A stretch of DNA of 29,968 nucleotides. Source: Candidatus Neomicrothrix sp. UBA2517. Lineage in GTDB: Bacteria; Actinomycetota; Acidimicrobiia; Acidimicrobiales; UBA8592. A program made the position numbers and the translations under genes. The stretch spans positions 29,294 through 59,261 of the forward strand of contig DDNP01000018.1 of assembly GCA_002341185.1 (NCBI GenBank), written 5' to 3'. Positions 15,173-22,617 of this stretch are shown here, in pieces. Numbering within the stretch: position 1 is the first letter of the stretch; every line of letters starts with the position of its first letter. The notes beneath the pieces are model-generated. The model saw nothing but the letters and a program-made list of their open reading frames with translations. It had not been told where the DNA came from and ran no database searches.

Positions 15173-16953
15173 GATTGCACACCGTTTTTTTCGTAAGCTT
15201 TCACGAGCGAGGCGTATGTCTCTAAACGCATCAATTCTTCATGGATTCCAGTTCCCTCAATCACTCCATTGTTGAGAAAAATAACCCGGTCGGCGAGCTT
15301 TATTGTTGATAAGCGGTGAGCGACGATAAGTAGACTTACAGTTTTTCTATTCCGCAGACCATCAAGGATGCGTTTTTCAATGACTGGATCAACCGATGAT
15401 GTTGAATCATCTAAAAATATTATTTGGGGATTGCCTATTAATGCTCGTGCCAAAGTTACCCGCTGACGTTGCCCACCAGATAGTGTGACTCCTCGTTCTC
15501 CTAGCAGGGTATGTAGTCCTGCAGGAAGAGCTGAGATGAATTCATGTGCTTGAGATGTTTCTATTGCATCTTGTAAATCATCATCAGTGAAATCCCTTCC
15601 CAAAAGTATATTTTCTTTCACAGTGTCAGCAAAAAGAAATGATTCTTGGAATGCAACCGTTAGCGTTTTCGTTCGATCTACTGGCGTGATGTCGTTTAGA
15701 GGAATATCTGAGAGATATATGTGTCCGGAGGTTGGCTGCTGCAGACTTCCAACTAGGTCAGCGATTGTTGATTTTCCTACCCCTGTAGGCCCTACCAAAG
15801 CGACAATTTCTCCGCTGTGAATTGAAAAGTTTATATTGTCAAGTATCAGTTGATCTCCGTAACGGGCTTCAACATTTTCTACCCGTAAAGTTGAAGATTG
15901 AGTTTCAATTGTTTTTTCCCCCTCAAATTTACTTTGTAATGAGTCAAGATTTAGAACTTCATCGATTCTGTCAAGAGCAACTACTGATCGAGGGAGTTCT
16001 TCAAAGAATATTCCAGCTATCCGAACAGGAAATGCGAGGATACCAAATAGTGCTATGGCGCTAACGAGTTCTCCAATTGTAAGAGATTCCTTATCTATCA
16101 ACCATGTTCCAACTATGAGAAGTGCAATGACCCCTAGGTTTGGTAGTGCATAGATGGCTGGTTCAAAGATTGCTCGAAGACGACCGACACTTATTCGATG
16201 CTTGCGGATATTGTCAGCTGATTGGCGGAGTCGCTCTACTTCTTCATTGCTCCGTCCAAGAGATTTTACTACTAGAATTCCATCAAAACTTTCGTGAACT
16301 AGTGACGAAGTATTCCCTACTGACTCTTGCACTGAAGATGCAGGAATTACGACTCTTTGGGAATAGGCCTTATTCATCGCTACCAGAAGGGGGAATAGCA
16401 CGACTGCTATGAGAGCTATAGCTGGATGAATAAGGAAAAGGTTAATAAGAGCGACAATGGCTAAGAAGAATGTGCCGATAGTGAACGCAAGGGGCATTAG
16501 TGCGAGTGATGCAATGATCATGTCGTTATCTGCATGGGCGAGAAGTTCCCCTGGCGATTTCTTACGATGAAAGGACATTGGTAGATCGAGGTACTGGTTA
16601 AAGAGTTGGCGGCGCCAATATAGCTCTGTTCCGTATCGTGCTCCTGCGAGGAAATATCTTCTCAAGAAAGCACCAAGTCCACGCGCCAGTCCCACCGCAA
16701 TGATCAGGGTGAAAACCAGCCACAAATCTCGTTTATCTAATGTATTGTTATCTAGATTGGGGATGATGACATCATCAGTTGCGTATCCAAGTATTCTCGT
16801 GAGGAGAACAGCTGATATCGAGAAAAGGCAAGCTCCCATTATTGCAATTGCGTGTGAGAAAGGGCGAAGCTTTAATGACCTAGCAATGAGTTTCAAACCA
16901 CGTCTAAATTGCTTTTGGTTTATAGCTTCGCTTTCTGTGACTGGTGGTTGCAT
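15169..16953 (-). CDS. ABC exporter half-transporter with non-canonical Walker B (partner A)
   Basis: A 594-residue half-transporter with six predicted helices in the first 320 residues and an ATPase domain after about 355. Walker A GPTGVGKST is at 388-396, Q436 is the Q-loop residue, the signature LSGGQ (491-495) is intact, and the switch histidine is H546. Walker B reads 'IIFLDDSTSS', so the catalytic glutamate position is D516. This is the mark of the degenerate site in heterodimeric exporters, paired here with ISVGE of the partner. AGGTGG lies 7 bp before the ATG. The gene begins 75 bp after the icd stop and overlaps its partner by 4 bp. Confidence 0.92.
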   Translation of the reverse strand: MQPPVTESEAINQKQFRRGLKLIARSLKLRPFSHAIAIMGACLFSISAVLLTRILGYATDDVIIPNLDNNTLDKRDLWLVFTLIIAVGLARGLGAFLRRYFLAGARYGTELYWRRQLFNQYLDLPMSFHRKKSPGELLAHADNDMIIASLALMPLAFTIGTFFLAIVALINLFLIHPAIALIAVVLFPLLVAMNKAYSQRVVIPASSVQESVGNTSSLVHESFDGILVVKSLGRSNEEVERLRQSADNIRKHRISVGRLRAIFEPAIYALPNLGVIALLIVGTWLIDKESLTIGELVSAIALFGILAFPVRIAGIFFEELPRSVVALDRIDEVLNLDSLQSKFEGEKTIETQSSTLRVENVEARYGDQLILDNINFSIHSGEIVALVGPTGVGKSTIADLVGSLQQPTSGHIYLSDIPLNDITPVDRTKTLTVAFQESFLFADTVKENILLGRDFTDDDLQDAIETSQAHEFISALPAGLHTLLGERGVTLSGGQRQRVTLARALIGNPQIIFLDDSTSSVDPVIEKRILDGLRNRKTVSLLIVAHRLSTIKLADRVIFLNNGVIEGTGIHEELMRLETYASLVKAYEKNGVQS

Positions 16954-17028
16954 GTCTTAGCCACCTGAGGCTTGAAGGTGTAGGAGATATTTGATTCCAT
17001 TAGGAATCTACCGTCTGAGGATTTGGGG

Positions 17029-18225
17029 TTAAAGTCTATCCACAATCGCTGAGGCGAATTCGGAGCACTTCACTTCTGTTGCTCCATCCATCAACCGTGC
17101 GAAATCGTACGTAACGATTTTTTCACCAATTGTTTGTTCAACAGCTTTAACGATGTCATCAGCGGCATCTCTCCACCCAAGATGTTCAAACATCAATACA
17201 CCGGAAAGAAGAACGGATGATGGATTTACTTTGTCTTGGCCAGCGTATTTGGGGGCTGTTCCGTGGGTAGCCTCAAAAATTCCATGCCCGGTGACATAAT
17301 TTATATTAGCTCCTGGGGCTATGCCGATTCCTCCTACTTGCGCTGCGAGTGCATCGGATAAATAGTCGCCATTGAGGTTCATTGTTGCGATGACATCGAA
17401 CTCAGATGGTCTTGTGAGAACTTGTTGCAGGGCAATATCAGCGATTGCATCTTGGACAAGAATTTTATCACCTGGATCTCCGCCACAGTCATCCCAACCT
17501 ACAGCAACATCACCAAATTCTTCTCGGACAAGTTCATATCCCCATTTCTGGAATGCACCTTCGGTGTACTTCATGATGTTTCCTTTATGGACCCAATGAA
17601 CATTTTTTCGTCCGCGTTCGACAGCGTATTTGATTGCAGCTCGTTGGAGACGTTGAGAGCCTGTGCGAGATATAGGTTTAATTCCTAGTCCTGAATCTTC
17701 GCTGATTTCTCTCCCGAAAACTTCTTTGATCATTTCGCGAATTGTTTGTGCTTCAGGTGATCCAGCTTCCGCTTCTATACCAGCGTAAATATCTTCGGTG
17801 TTTTCTCTAAAGATGACCATGTCAACAAGTTCAGGTTGTTTAACAGGAGAAGGTACCCCTTCGAACCATCTGACTGGTCGGAGACATACGTAGAGGTCTA
17901 GCAGTTGTCGCAATGCAACATTTAGGCTCCTGAAGCCTCCTCCGATTGGAGTTGTTAGCGGTCCTTTAATACCTATTAGGTATTCTTCAAAAGTGTCTAC
18001 GGTTTGCTGTGGTAGCCAGTCGCCTGTTTCGTTGAATGCCTTCTCTCCAGCGAGAACTTCTACCCATTCTATTGTTCGTCCGTACTTACCTGCCGCCGCA
18101 TCAAGCACAAGTCTGGCAGCTGGCCAAATATCTATTCCGGTGCCATCACCTTCAATGAAAGGAATTATTGGGTTATCTGAAACATTGAGTGTGTGATCAT
18201 TATTTATTGTAATTTTATCTGCCAT
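17029..18225 (-). CDS. icd: Isocitrate dehydrogenase, NADP type
   Basis: A 398-residue isocitrate dehydrogenase of the E. coli-like homodimeric class, making 2-oxoglutarate and CO2. Substrate contacts are S100, N102 and R106 in 'FRSLNVALRQ', R116, R140 in 'FRENTEDIYAG', Y147 and K214. Metal-binding acids lie in 'NGDYLSD' (D287, D291). Coenzyme choice is readable: K326-Y327 in 'THGTAPKYAGQDKV', V333, and Y373/R377 in 'YDFARLMDG' match the residues that bind the 2'-phosphate of NADP in the E. coli enzyme. S100 corresponds to the serine phosphorylated by AceK in enterobacteria; no aceK is present here. It lies 55 bp after folD on the same strand. Confidence 0.96.
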   Translation of the reverse strand: MADKITINNDHTLNVSDNPIIPFIEGDGTGIDIWPAARLVLDAAAGKYGRTIEWVEVLAGEKAFNETGDWLPQQTVDTFEEYLIGIKGPLTTPIGGGFRSLNVALRQLLDLYVCLRPVRWFEGVPSPVKQPELVDMVIFRENTEDIYAGIEAEAGSPEAQTIREMIKEVFGREISEDSGLGIKPISRTGSQRLQRAAIKYAVERGRKNVHWVHKGNIMKYTEGAFQKWGYELVREEFGDVAVGWDDCGGDPGDKILVQDAIADIALQQVLTRPSEFDVIATMNLNGDYLSDALAAQVGGIGIAPGANINYVTGHGIFEATHGTAPKYAGQDKVNPSSVLLSGVLMFEHLGWRDAADDIVKAVEQTIGEKIVTYDFARLMDGATEVKCSEFASAIVDRL

Positions 18226-18280
18226 ATAGCCTGATTGTAGAGGAAATATGATCAGTTACTTAAACGTAAGCTAAAAAACT

Positions 18281-19144
18281 CTAAGAAACTCTATAGTTTT
18301 CTGCTGCCTCCACGGTATTTGCCATGAGATATGCTCGGGTCATAGGTCCTACTCCTCCAATTCTTGGAGATAACCAACCAGCGACTTCATTAACTTCGTC
18401 TGCTACGTCAGAGAGAAGCTTTTTCCCTTCGAAGCTCACACCGGCTGCTATGACAGCTGCGCCTTGTTTAACCATTTCAGCTGTAATCATGTGAGGGGAC
18501 CCTGCTGCAGCGATGAGAATATCAGCTTGTTTAGTATGGGAAGTGATGTCATCAGTTCCGGTATGCACTACGGTGACAGTTGCGTTTGCATTTGTCTTTT
18601 TTAGGGACAGTAAATTCGCTAATGGCCTTCCTATTGTTAATCCTCGACCGACGATTACAACATGTTTACCTCGTATGGGGATTTCATATCGTTCAAGCAA
18701 AAATTGTATACCTGCCGGAGTGCACGCTAATGGGGCAGGTATACCTTGAACTAATTTCCCTAAATTGACTGGGTGCAAGCCATCTGCATCCTTCTCCGGT
18801 AAGACTTTGAGGAGGGCAGATTCATAATCAAGGTCACCGGGAAATGGGTATTGGATTATGAAAGCGTGTATTCGGGGGTCATCATTGAATGTTTCGATTG
18901 CTTCTATAATTTCTTCTTGTGTTGTCGTGGAGGGGAGATGTATTTCTTCGGAGTGCATTTCGAGGTCTTTGCAATCCCGATGTTTCATTGCGATGTAATT
19001 TTTTGAAGGGCCATCATCACCTACGAGTATTGTTCCTAAACCTGGTGTAATTGATGAGTGTTTGAGTTTAGTGATTCGGTGGCTGAGTTTTTCTTTTAGC
19101 TCTGAGGCTGCCAGTTCACCGTCAAGTTTAATCGCGACCATCAT
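18281..19144 (-). CDS. folD: Bifunctional methylenetetrahydrofolate dehydrogenase/cyclohydrolase
   Basis: A 287-residue FolD, which converts 5,10-methylene-THF to 10-formyl-THF and so feeds PurN and PurH encoded a few kb away. Y50 and K54 in 'SKNYIAMKHRDC' are the catalytic pair. Q98 and D121 ('KDADGLHPVN') contact folate, and 'VIVGRGLTIGRPLANLL' (163-179) is the NADP-binding loop in its actinobacterial form. The C-terminal 'GGVGPMTRAYLMANT' is standard. The usual QLPLP element reads QYPFP (98-102), a mild change beside the active site. Two ATGs in a row (19144 and 19141) leave the start uncertain by one residue. Confidence 0.95.
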   Translation of the reverse strand: MMVAIKLDGELAASELKEKLSHRITKLKHSSITPGLGTILVGDDGPSKNYIAMKHRDCKDLEMHSEEIHLPSTTTQEEIIEAIETFNDDPRIHAFIIQYPFPGDLDYESALLKVLPEKDADGLHPVNLGKLVQGIPAPLACTPAGIQFLLERYEIPIRGKHVVIVGRGLTIGRPLANLLSLKKTNANATVTVVHTGTDDITSHTKQADILIAAAGSPHMITAEMVKQGAAVIAAGVSFEGKKLLSDVADEVNEVAGWLSPRIGGVGPMTRAYLMANTVEAAENYRVS

Positions 19145-19203
19145 TTGATGATGCCACGCGGATGGCTAGAAAGCTCATCATTAACTTATTGAATCTTGTT
19201 TGG

Positions 19204-19764
19204 TTATGAGAATGAAGCAAATTTAGTCGCAGGCAGATTAGATAACGATCCCTTTGCGAGTTCGTTTACTGCTGGAACGGGTTTTGGGTCGGCAAAGAGT
19301 GTTTCGTCATCGGGTTTGAAACCTAATTCTTCTATTGGAACAGTCCAATAAGATGCTTCAAGTGCAATCCCATTATTATCGTGAAAGTAAACTGATCTTA
19401 TTATTTCGTGATCAACGATTGTGGTAATGTCACAGTCTGCGGTTTCTAGTCTTTCAATGAGCGATTTGAGGTCATCTTCAGTTGGTAGGGCGAATGATAG
19501 ATGGTCAAACTGTAAATCAGTTCGGGTCATGAGGCCTGCAGGTTTTTTAAACGTTTCTGCGCGAGGGTCTTCAAAGAACGCAATTGTGTTTCCTGGAGCT
19601 AATTCAAAGAAATAATGTCGCATAGGACCTGCTCGTAACGTAGCAACAAGTGGCATTCCTAAAACGCCACAGTAAAAGCGAACTGTCTCGTCCATATCTG
19701 GCGTGATCATGGCCAGATGATGAATGCCTTGCCATTTGGGTAAAGAAGAATTTTCAAAGTCCAT
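19204..19764 (-). CDS. VOC superfamily (glyoxalase/bleomycin resistance/dioxygenase) protein
   Basis: A 186-residue single-chain VOC protein with the two beta-alpha-beta-beta-beta halves visible. 'GIHHLAMITPDMDETVRFYCGVLGMPLV' opens the first half and 'FDHLSFALPTEDDLKSLIERLE' the second. Likely metal ligands are H15 or H16, H88 and E137 ('GIALEASYW'), in the order of glyoxalase and extradiol dioxygenase families. The reaction cannot be told; lyase, isomerase, dioxygenase or binding functions all occur. I used the ATG at 19764; a GTG at 19770 would add two residues. It is the first minus-strand gene before folD, 59 bp away, and a 232-bp non-coding gap separates it from the divergent lipoprotein genes. 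Confidence 0.82.
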   Translation of the reverse strand: MDFENSSLPKWQGIHHLAMITPDMDETVRFYCGVLGMPLVATLRAGPMRHYFFELAPGNTIAFFEDPRAETFKKPAGLMTRTDLQFDHLSFALPTEDDLKSLIERLETADCDITTIVDHEIIRSVYFHDNNGIALEASYWTVPIEELGFKPDDETLFADPKPVPAVNELAKGSLSNLPATKFASFS

Positions 19765-19954
19765 AAGCACAGTTTACAGCGAAGAGAAAGTTCTTATGAT
19801 CCCTTACACACGATGCGTGTCATTTCTTCTCCAAGCCCCCAAATAAATCTTTTTGTACCACAGGCTAAAGGAGTTCACTCGTGGAAACTTAGACATTAAT
19901 TCGCAAAAATATACATAATATTCACTTTGGAATCAAGAAGAATGTAAGCTTCAC

Positions 19955-19960
19955 TACAAT
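19955..19960 (+). promoter_or_regulatory. Candidate -10 box for the lipoprotein pair
   Basis: TACAAT lies 37 bp before the ATG at 19997, a plausible -10 element by sequence and position. No convincing -35 is placed 16-18 bp upstream. The rest of the 232-bp gap is AT-rich with a 5-bp inverted repeat at 19808-19820 and no gene I can support. Confidence 0.3.
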
Positions 19961-19996
19961 GTGCGCATCAATCTTTTTAACCAAGGTCAGGTCATA

Positions 19997-20419
19997 ATGA
20001 AAGATAAAATATTTTTTCTATTTATTTCTTTCGTAATGTTTACTTTACTGGCGGGGAGTTGCTCCTCTACATCTGAGTATTCCGAAGAGTTCAATAAGTT
20101 AACGGAAGAAATTAAAACCCTTGAAAATAACAACAAAGACATATCGAACAATATTAAAGATCTAACCGATGAAAAGAACGACATTATGGAGTCTCAAAAT
20201 GAGTCTCAAAATGCAAAAGAGAAACTTCAGAGTGATTACGATAAATTATTCGGCGAAACAATCGAATCTCTAACTCGTGATACTGAAGCTTTAGATTCTG
20301 AGATCCAGTCATCTGAAAAGACAATTAATGACGCTCAAAGGCGAATAGATAATCTTAATAAGTTAAAGAAGGAAGCAGAAGATTATCTTGAAAAGCTTCG
20401 GGATGGTGATTTCTGGTGA
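19997..20419 (+). CDS. Putative coiled-coil lipoprotein (first of a pair)
   Basis: I do not recognise a family. The 140-residue product starts with a lipoprotein signal peptide ('MKDKIFFLFISFVMFTLLAGSC'): basic start, hydrophobic core, and C22 as the lipidated cysteine in a slightly atypical A-G-S-C lipobox. Residues 25-135 are strongly charged, rich in E, K, D, N and Q, and have heptad-like spacing with almost no aromatic residues, so a long surface coiled coil is likely. The ATG at 19997 has AGG 5 bp upstream; a GTG at 19961 in the same frame would spoil the signal peptide. The stop overlaps the next gene's GTG by 4 bp. Lysine and asparagine content is higher than in neighbouring enzymes. 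Confidence 0.72.
   Translation: MKDKIFFLFISFVMFTLLAGSCSSTSEYSEEFNKLTEEIKTLENNNKDISNNIKDLTDEKNDIMESQNESQNAKEKLQSDYDKLFGETIESLTRDTEALDSEIQSSEKTINDAQRRIDNLNKLKKEAEDYLEKLRDGDFW
20189..20212 (+). repeat. 12-bp tandem duplication within the first lipoprotein gene
   Basis: GAGTCTCAAAAT occurs twice in direct succession and encodes ESQNESQN (residues 65-72). Being a multiple of three, it keeps the frame; it shifts a coiled-coil heptad by four residues. Confidence 0.85.
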
Positions 20420-21477
20420 GAAAAAAACAAATTATGATTGTTCTCTTAATGAGTGCATTTGCAATTCTTTTTTTGGGTTGTGGAAGCGGGCCAACAGCTG
20501 AAGATCTTGCAGATGCAAAAGAGGCGAAAAGTCAGCTGATAACTGAACAGAATAAACTCGAGTCAGAAAAAAATTCGCTCGAAAGCTCAGTATCTGATTT
20601 AAATAGTGAAACTTCTGAAATCATAAACCAAACGATTGAAATGGCTAACGCACTCGAAAACACTGACAAGATTCCTGAAGAGATAACGATTCTTGAAAAC
20701 GGAATAGCTGACAAGCAAAAAGAAAGCGACGAAAAAAGAATTCTTGCTGAATCAAAGGAAAGCGAATCAGCAGCTGCGTTACAAAATAAAAACGAAGCCG
20801 AAGATAAAATAGATCGTTGGAAAAATGCGTCAAGAGATTACAGGGTGTTCATTGAAGAACAAACAAAACTCTATAACATCACTAAATGCGCTGATTCTGT
20901 AGCCACAACTCTGTTGTTATTTGGTATCACTGATAGTGCGAGTCAACGAAAAATAAAAAGTGAAGTGAAAGGACCAATCAGAGGAACTCTTCGGTTATCT
21001 GAATCAGAACTTCGTGCGGAAGCGTCTTTACTCGGTAAGTTACGGCCAAACAATTCATGCCCAGGATGGGAATGGGGCGATGACACACCATTTATTACGG
21101 GACGACAACTAGTGAGCAAAGTATGCAAAAACGAGGGCTTTAATATTCTGAACCGACAACCAACTAAATTTGATGGTCAATGTCTCACCGGATGGGGAGT
21201 TGTTGTGCAGTTCGATGCAGCTACAGGCCCGTGCGCCTTTCACATGAATATTGATGAGGACAAGCAATGGCGTGATTACAATTATGATTATCGCGTGGAA
21301 ATGATAGCTGGATCTAGGACGAATACAAGTTGTAGTTGGCTTGATCGATTAGAAATAGGTGACAATGTAGCTTTTATAGCAATTGGTAACGGTCGATTAG
21401 ATTACGAGACAAGATCTGGAGGCAGCATGTCAATTCCATCTTTGATGATCATTCAATGGGGTGGGCAGGGATTTTAA
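20416..21477 (+). CDS. Putative coiled-coil lipoprotein with cysteine-rich C-terminal domain (second of a pair)
   Basis: No known family recognised. The GTG start overlaps the upstream stop by 4 bp. The 353-residue product has a lipoprotein signal with lipobox F-L-G-C (C22), a coiled coil from about 28 to 150 rich in E, K, S and A, and a globular domain from about 155 to 353. The domain holds six cysteines (158, 215, 237, 256, 273, 306), an even number that fits three disulfides outside the cytoplasm. The segment from 'GQCLTGWGVVVQFDAATGPCAF' through 'LEIGDNVAFIAIG' to 'SGGSMSIPSLMIIQW' alternates strands in a way that recalls small OB-like beta barrels; this is inference. Same architecture as the first gene plus an added domain. 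Confidence 0.75.
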   Translation: MRKKQIMIVLLMSAFAILFLGCGSGPTAEDLADAKEAKSQLITEQNKLESEKNSLESSVSDLNSETSEIINQTIEMANALENTDKIPEEITILENGIADKQKESDEKRILAESKESESAAALQNKNEAEDKIDRWKNASRDYRVFIEEQTKLYNITKCADSVATTLLLFGITDSASQRKIKSEVKGPIRGTLRLSESELRAEASLLGKLRPNNSCPGWEWGDDTPFITGRQLVSKVCKNEGFNILNRQPTKFDGQCLTGWGVVVQFDAATGPCAFHMNIDEDKQWRDYNYDYRVEMIAGSRTNTSCSWLDRLEIGDNVAFIAIGNGRLDYETRSGGSMSIPSLMIIQWGGQGF

Positions 21478-21510
21478 TAAGAGCAAAGTCCCCAGTTTGT
21501 CTTTTAAAAG

Positions 21511-22617
21511 TTATCCAAATACGCGAAATGTGCTATCTAACTCAAAGTGCCAAGGCTCGTATCGCAAGTTATTTGCTTGATTTCCCTCACAACGGATAAC
21601 AGGCACTAGGTTCCACTGCACATTTGTTTGTAAATCTTCACACAGAGGTGAAAGGCCATAGAGTTGTGAGCGTTTAACTGGATATACGTGAGAATAACTG
21701 CCACAGGACCCCAAATAGGTCTGGTATGAGATAGCAATGGGACGGTATGAGAATTTACCCGAATTCATATTCTTGCACCCAACAATTTCATGCAGCCACT
21801 CCCAAGCACTACTCAAGAAATCAATAGCAAGACCTTGTGTGTGAAGTGATTCTTCTGGAGGTAGCACAGTACCTGGGCCATAAGTATCATAAAGATTTTG
21901 TTGCTCAGCAAATGTTCTATACGAACTGGTTACTGTGAAAATCAACCCATCATCTTTCGCTGCATCACACATCTTGTCGTAGGTTTCTATGTAAACAAAA
22001 GTCGCTTGTACTGGACGTCCATAGTAATCGTAAGGAGTACATGATGATTGGATTAGTATCGGATTGTATGGGTCTGGGTTAGTTGTATTAACAGTTGGTA
22101 CCCATAATTTGGTAGCTGCATCCGGAAAGGTACATGCGAATCGCTCGTACCCAGTAATTGAACAACTTGATGGGGAACGATACTTATTTTTTGCAACAAG
22201 TCTGACGATTATGTAGCAATCTGATTTACGAACGCTACTTAATTTAAAGCCTTCTGGACATGAAATTTTCCCATTAGACGCTAGGCCTTGAATATATTGC
22301 AAGCACCTCCATCGGTAGAATCGTTGAGTTGTGGGTTCCAGCGTAACTCCTTCAAATTCAATTGGGTCAGCTGGGTTACAGATATAACGAGTCTTAACAC
22401 AAACAACACCTTTTGAAGGTGAGTTGATTGTGCGGTATCCATTTGCGCAGAATACGTCTTCATGTGTTCCGGTAACAATATTCTCTTCGCTTTCATTTGC
22501 TTCCACAGGAGGGATATTAAAGAGTAGGCACGCGAACAAAGCCCCTATTATCGCAAGGTTTATCTTTCTAAGGGCTCTTGAAGGTTGTCTCAATTTAATG
22601 CTTGAAATGTCGTTCAC
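21511..22617 (-). CDS. Secreted cysteine-rich VanY-type D-Ala-D-Ala carboxypeptidase-like protein
   Basis: A 368-residue exported protein with a signal peptide (about 15-40, 'LAIIGALFACLLFNIPPVEA') and a C-terminal VanY domain. Zinc-peptidase residues are R234 in 'SSYRTFAEQQ', H259 and D266 in 'SLHTQGLAIDF', and E354 and H357 in 'EPWHFEL', the complete set for trimming D-Ala from peptidoglycan stems. Unusual features are a 170-residue N-terminal part of unknown type, an 87-residue gap between the two zinc segments, and 14 cysteines in the mature chain (57, 73, 80, 105, 120, 134, 152, 162, 193, 217, 281, 305, 326, 343), implying many disulfides. The GTG start lies inside the end of purH (23-bp overlap); a TTG at 22593 is an alternative. 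Confidence 0.83.
   Translation of the reverse strand: MNDISSIKLRQPSRALRKINLAIIGALFACLLFNIPPVEANESEENIVTGTHEDVFCANGYRTINSPSKGVVCVKTRYICNPADPIEFEGVTLEPTTQRFYRWRCLQYIQGLASNGKISCPEGFKLSSVRKSDCYIIVRLVAKNKYRSPSSCSITGYERFACTFPDAATKLWVPTVNTTNPDPYNPILIQSSCTPYDYYGRPVQATFVYIETYDKMCDAAKDDGLIFTVTSSYRTFAEQQNLYDTYGPGTVLPPEESLHTQGLAIDFLSSAWEWLHEIVGCKNMNSGKFSYRPIAISYQTYLGSCGSYSHVYPVKRSQLYGLSPLCEDLQTNVQWNLVPVIRCEGNQANNLRYEPWHFELDSTFRVFG

Noticed and set aside
16993..17008. GATTCC-ATTA-GGAATC inverted repeat between icd and the ABC exporter genes
   Set aside because: A 6-bp AT-rich stem with no T-run; could be chance, and no regulatory role can be supported.
19808..19820. ACACG-ATG-CGTGT inverted repeat upstream of the VOC gene
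   Set aside because: Five-base arms only, with no promoter elements placed around it; not enough for an operator call.
21501..21510. CTTTTAAAAG palindrome between the convergent lipoprotein and VanY-like genes
   Set aside because: AT-only arms and no loop; too weak for a terminator and likely by chance in AT-rich sequence.
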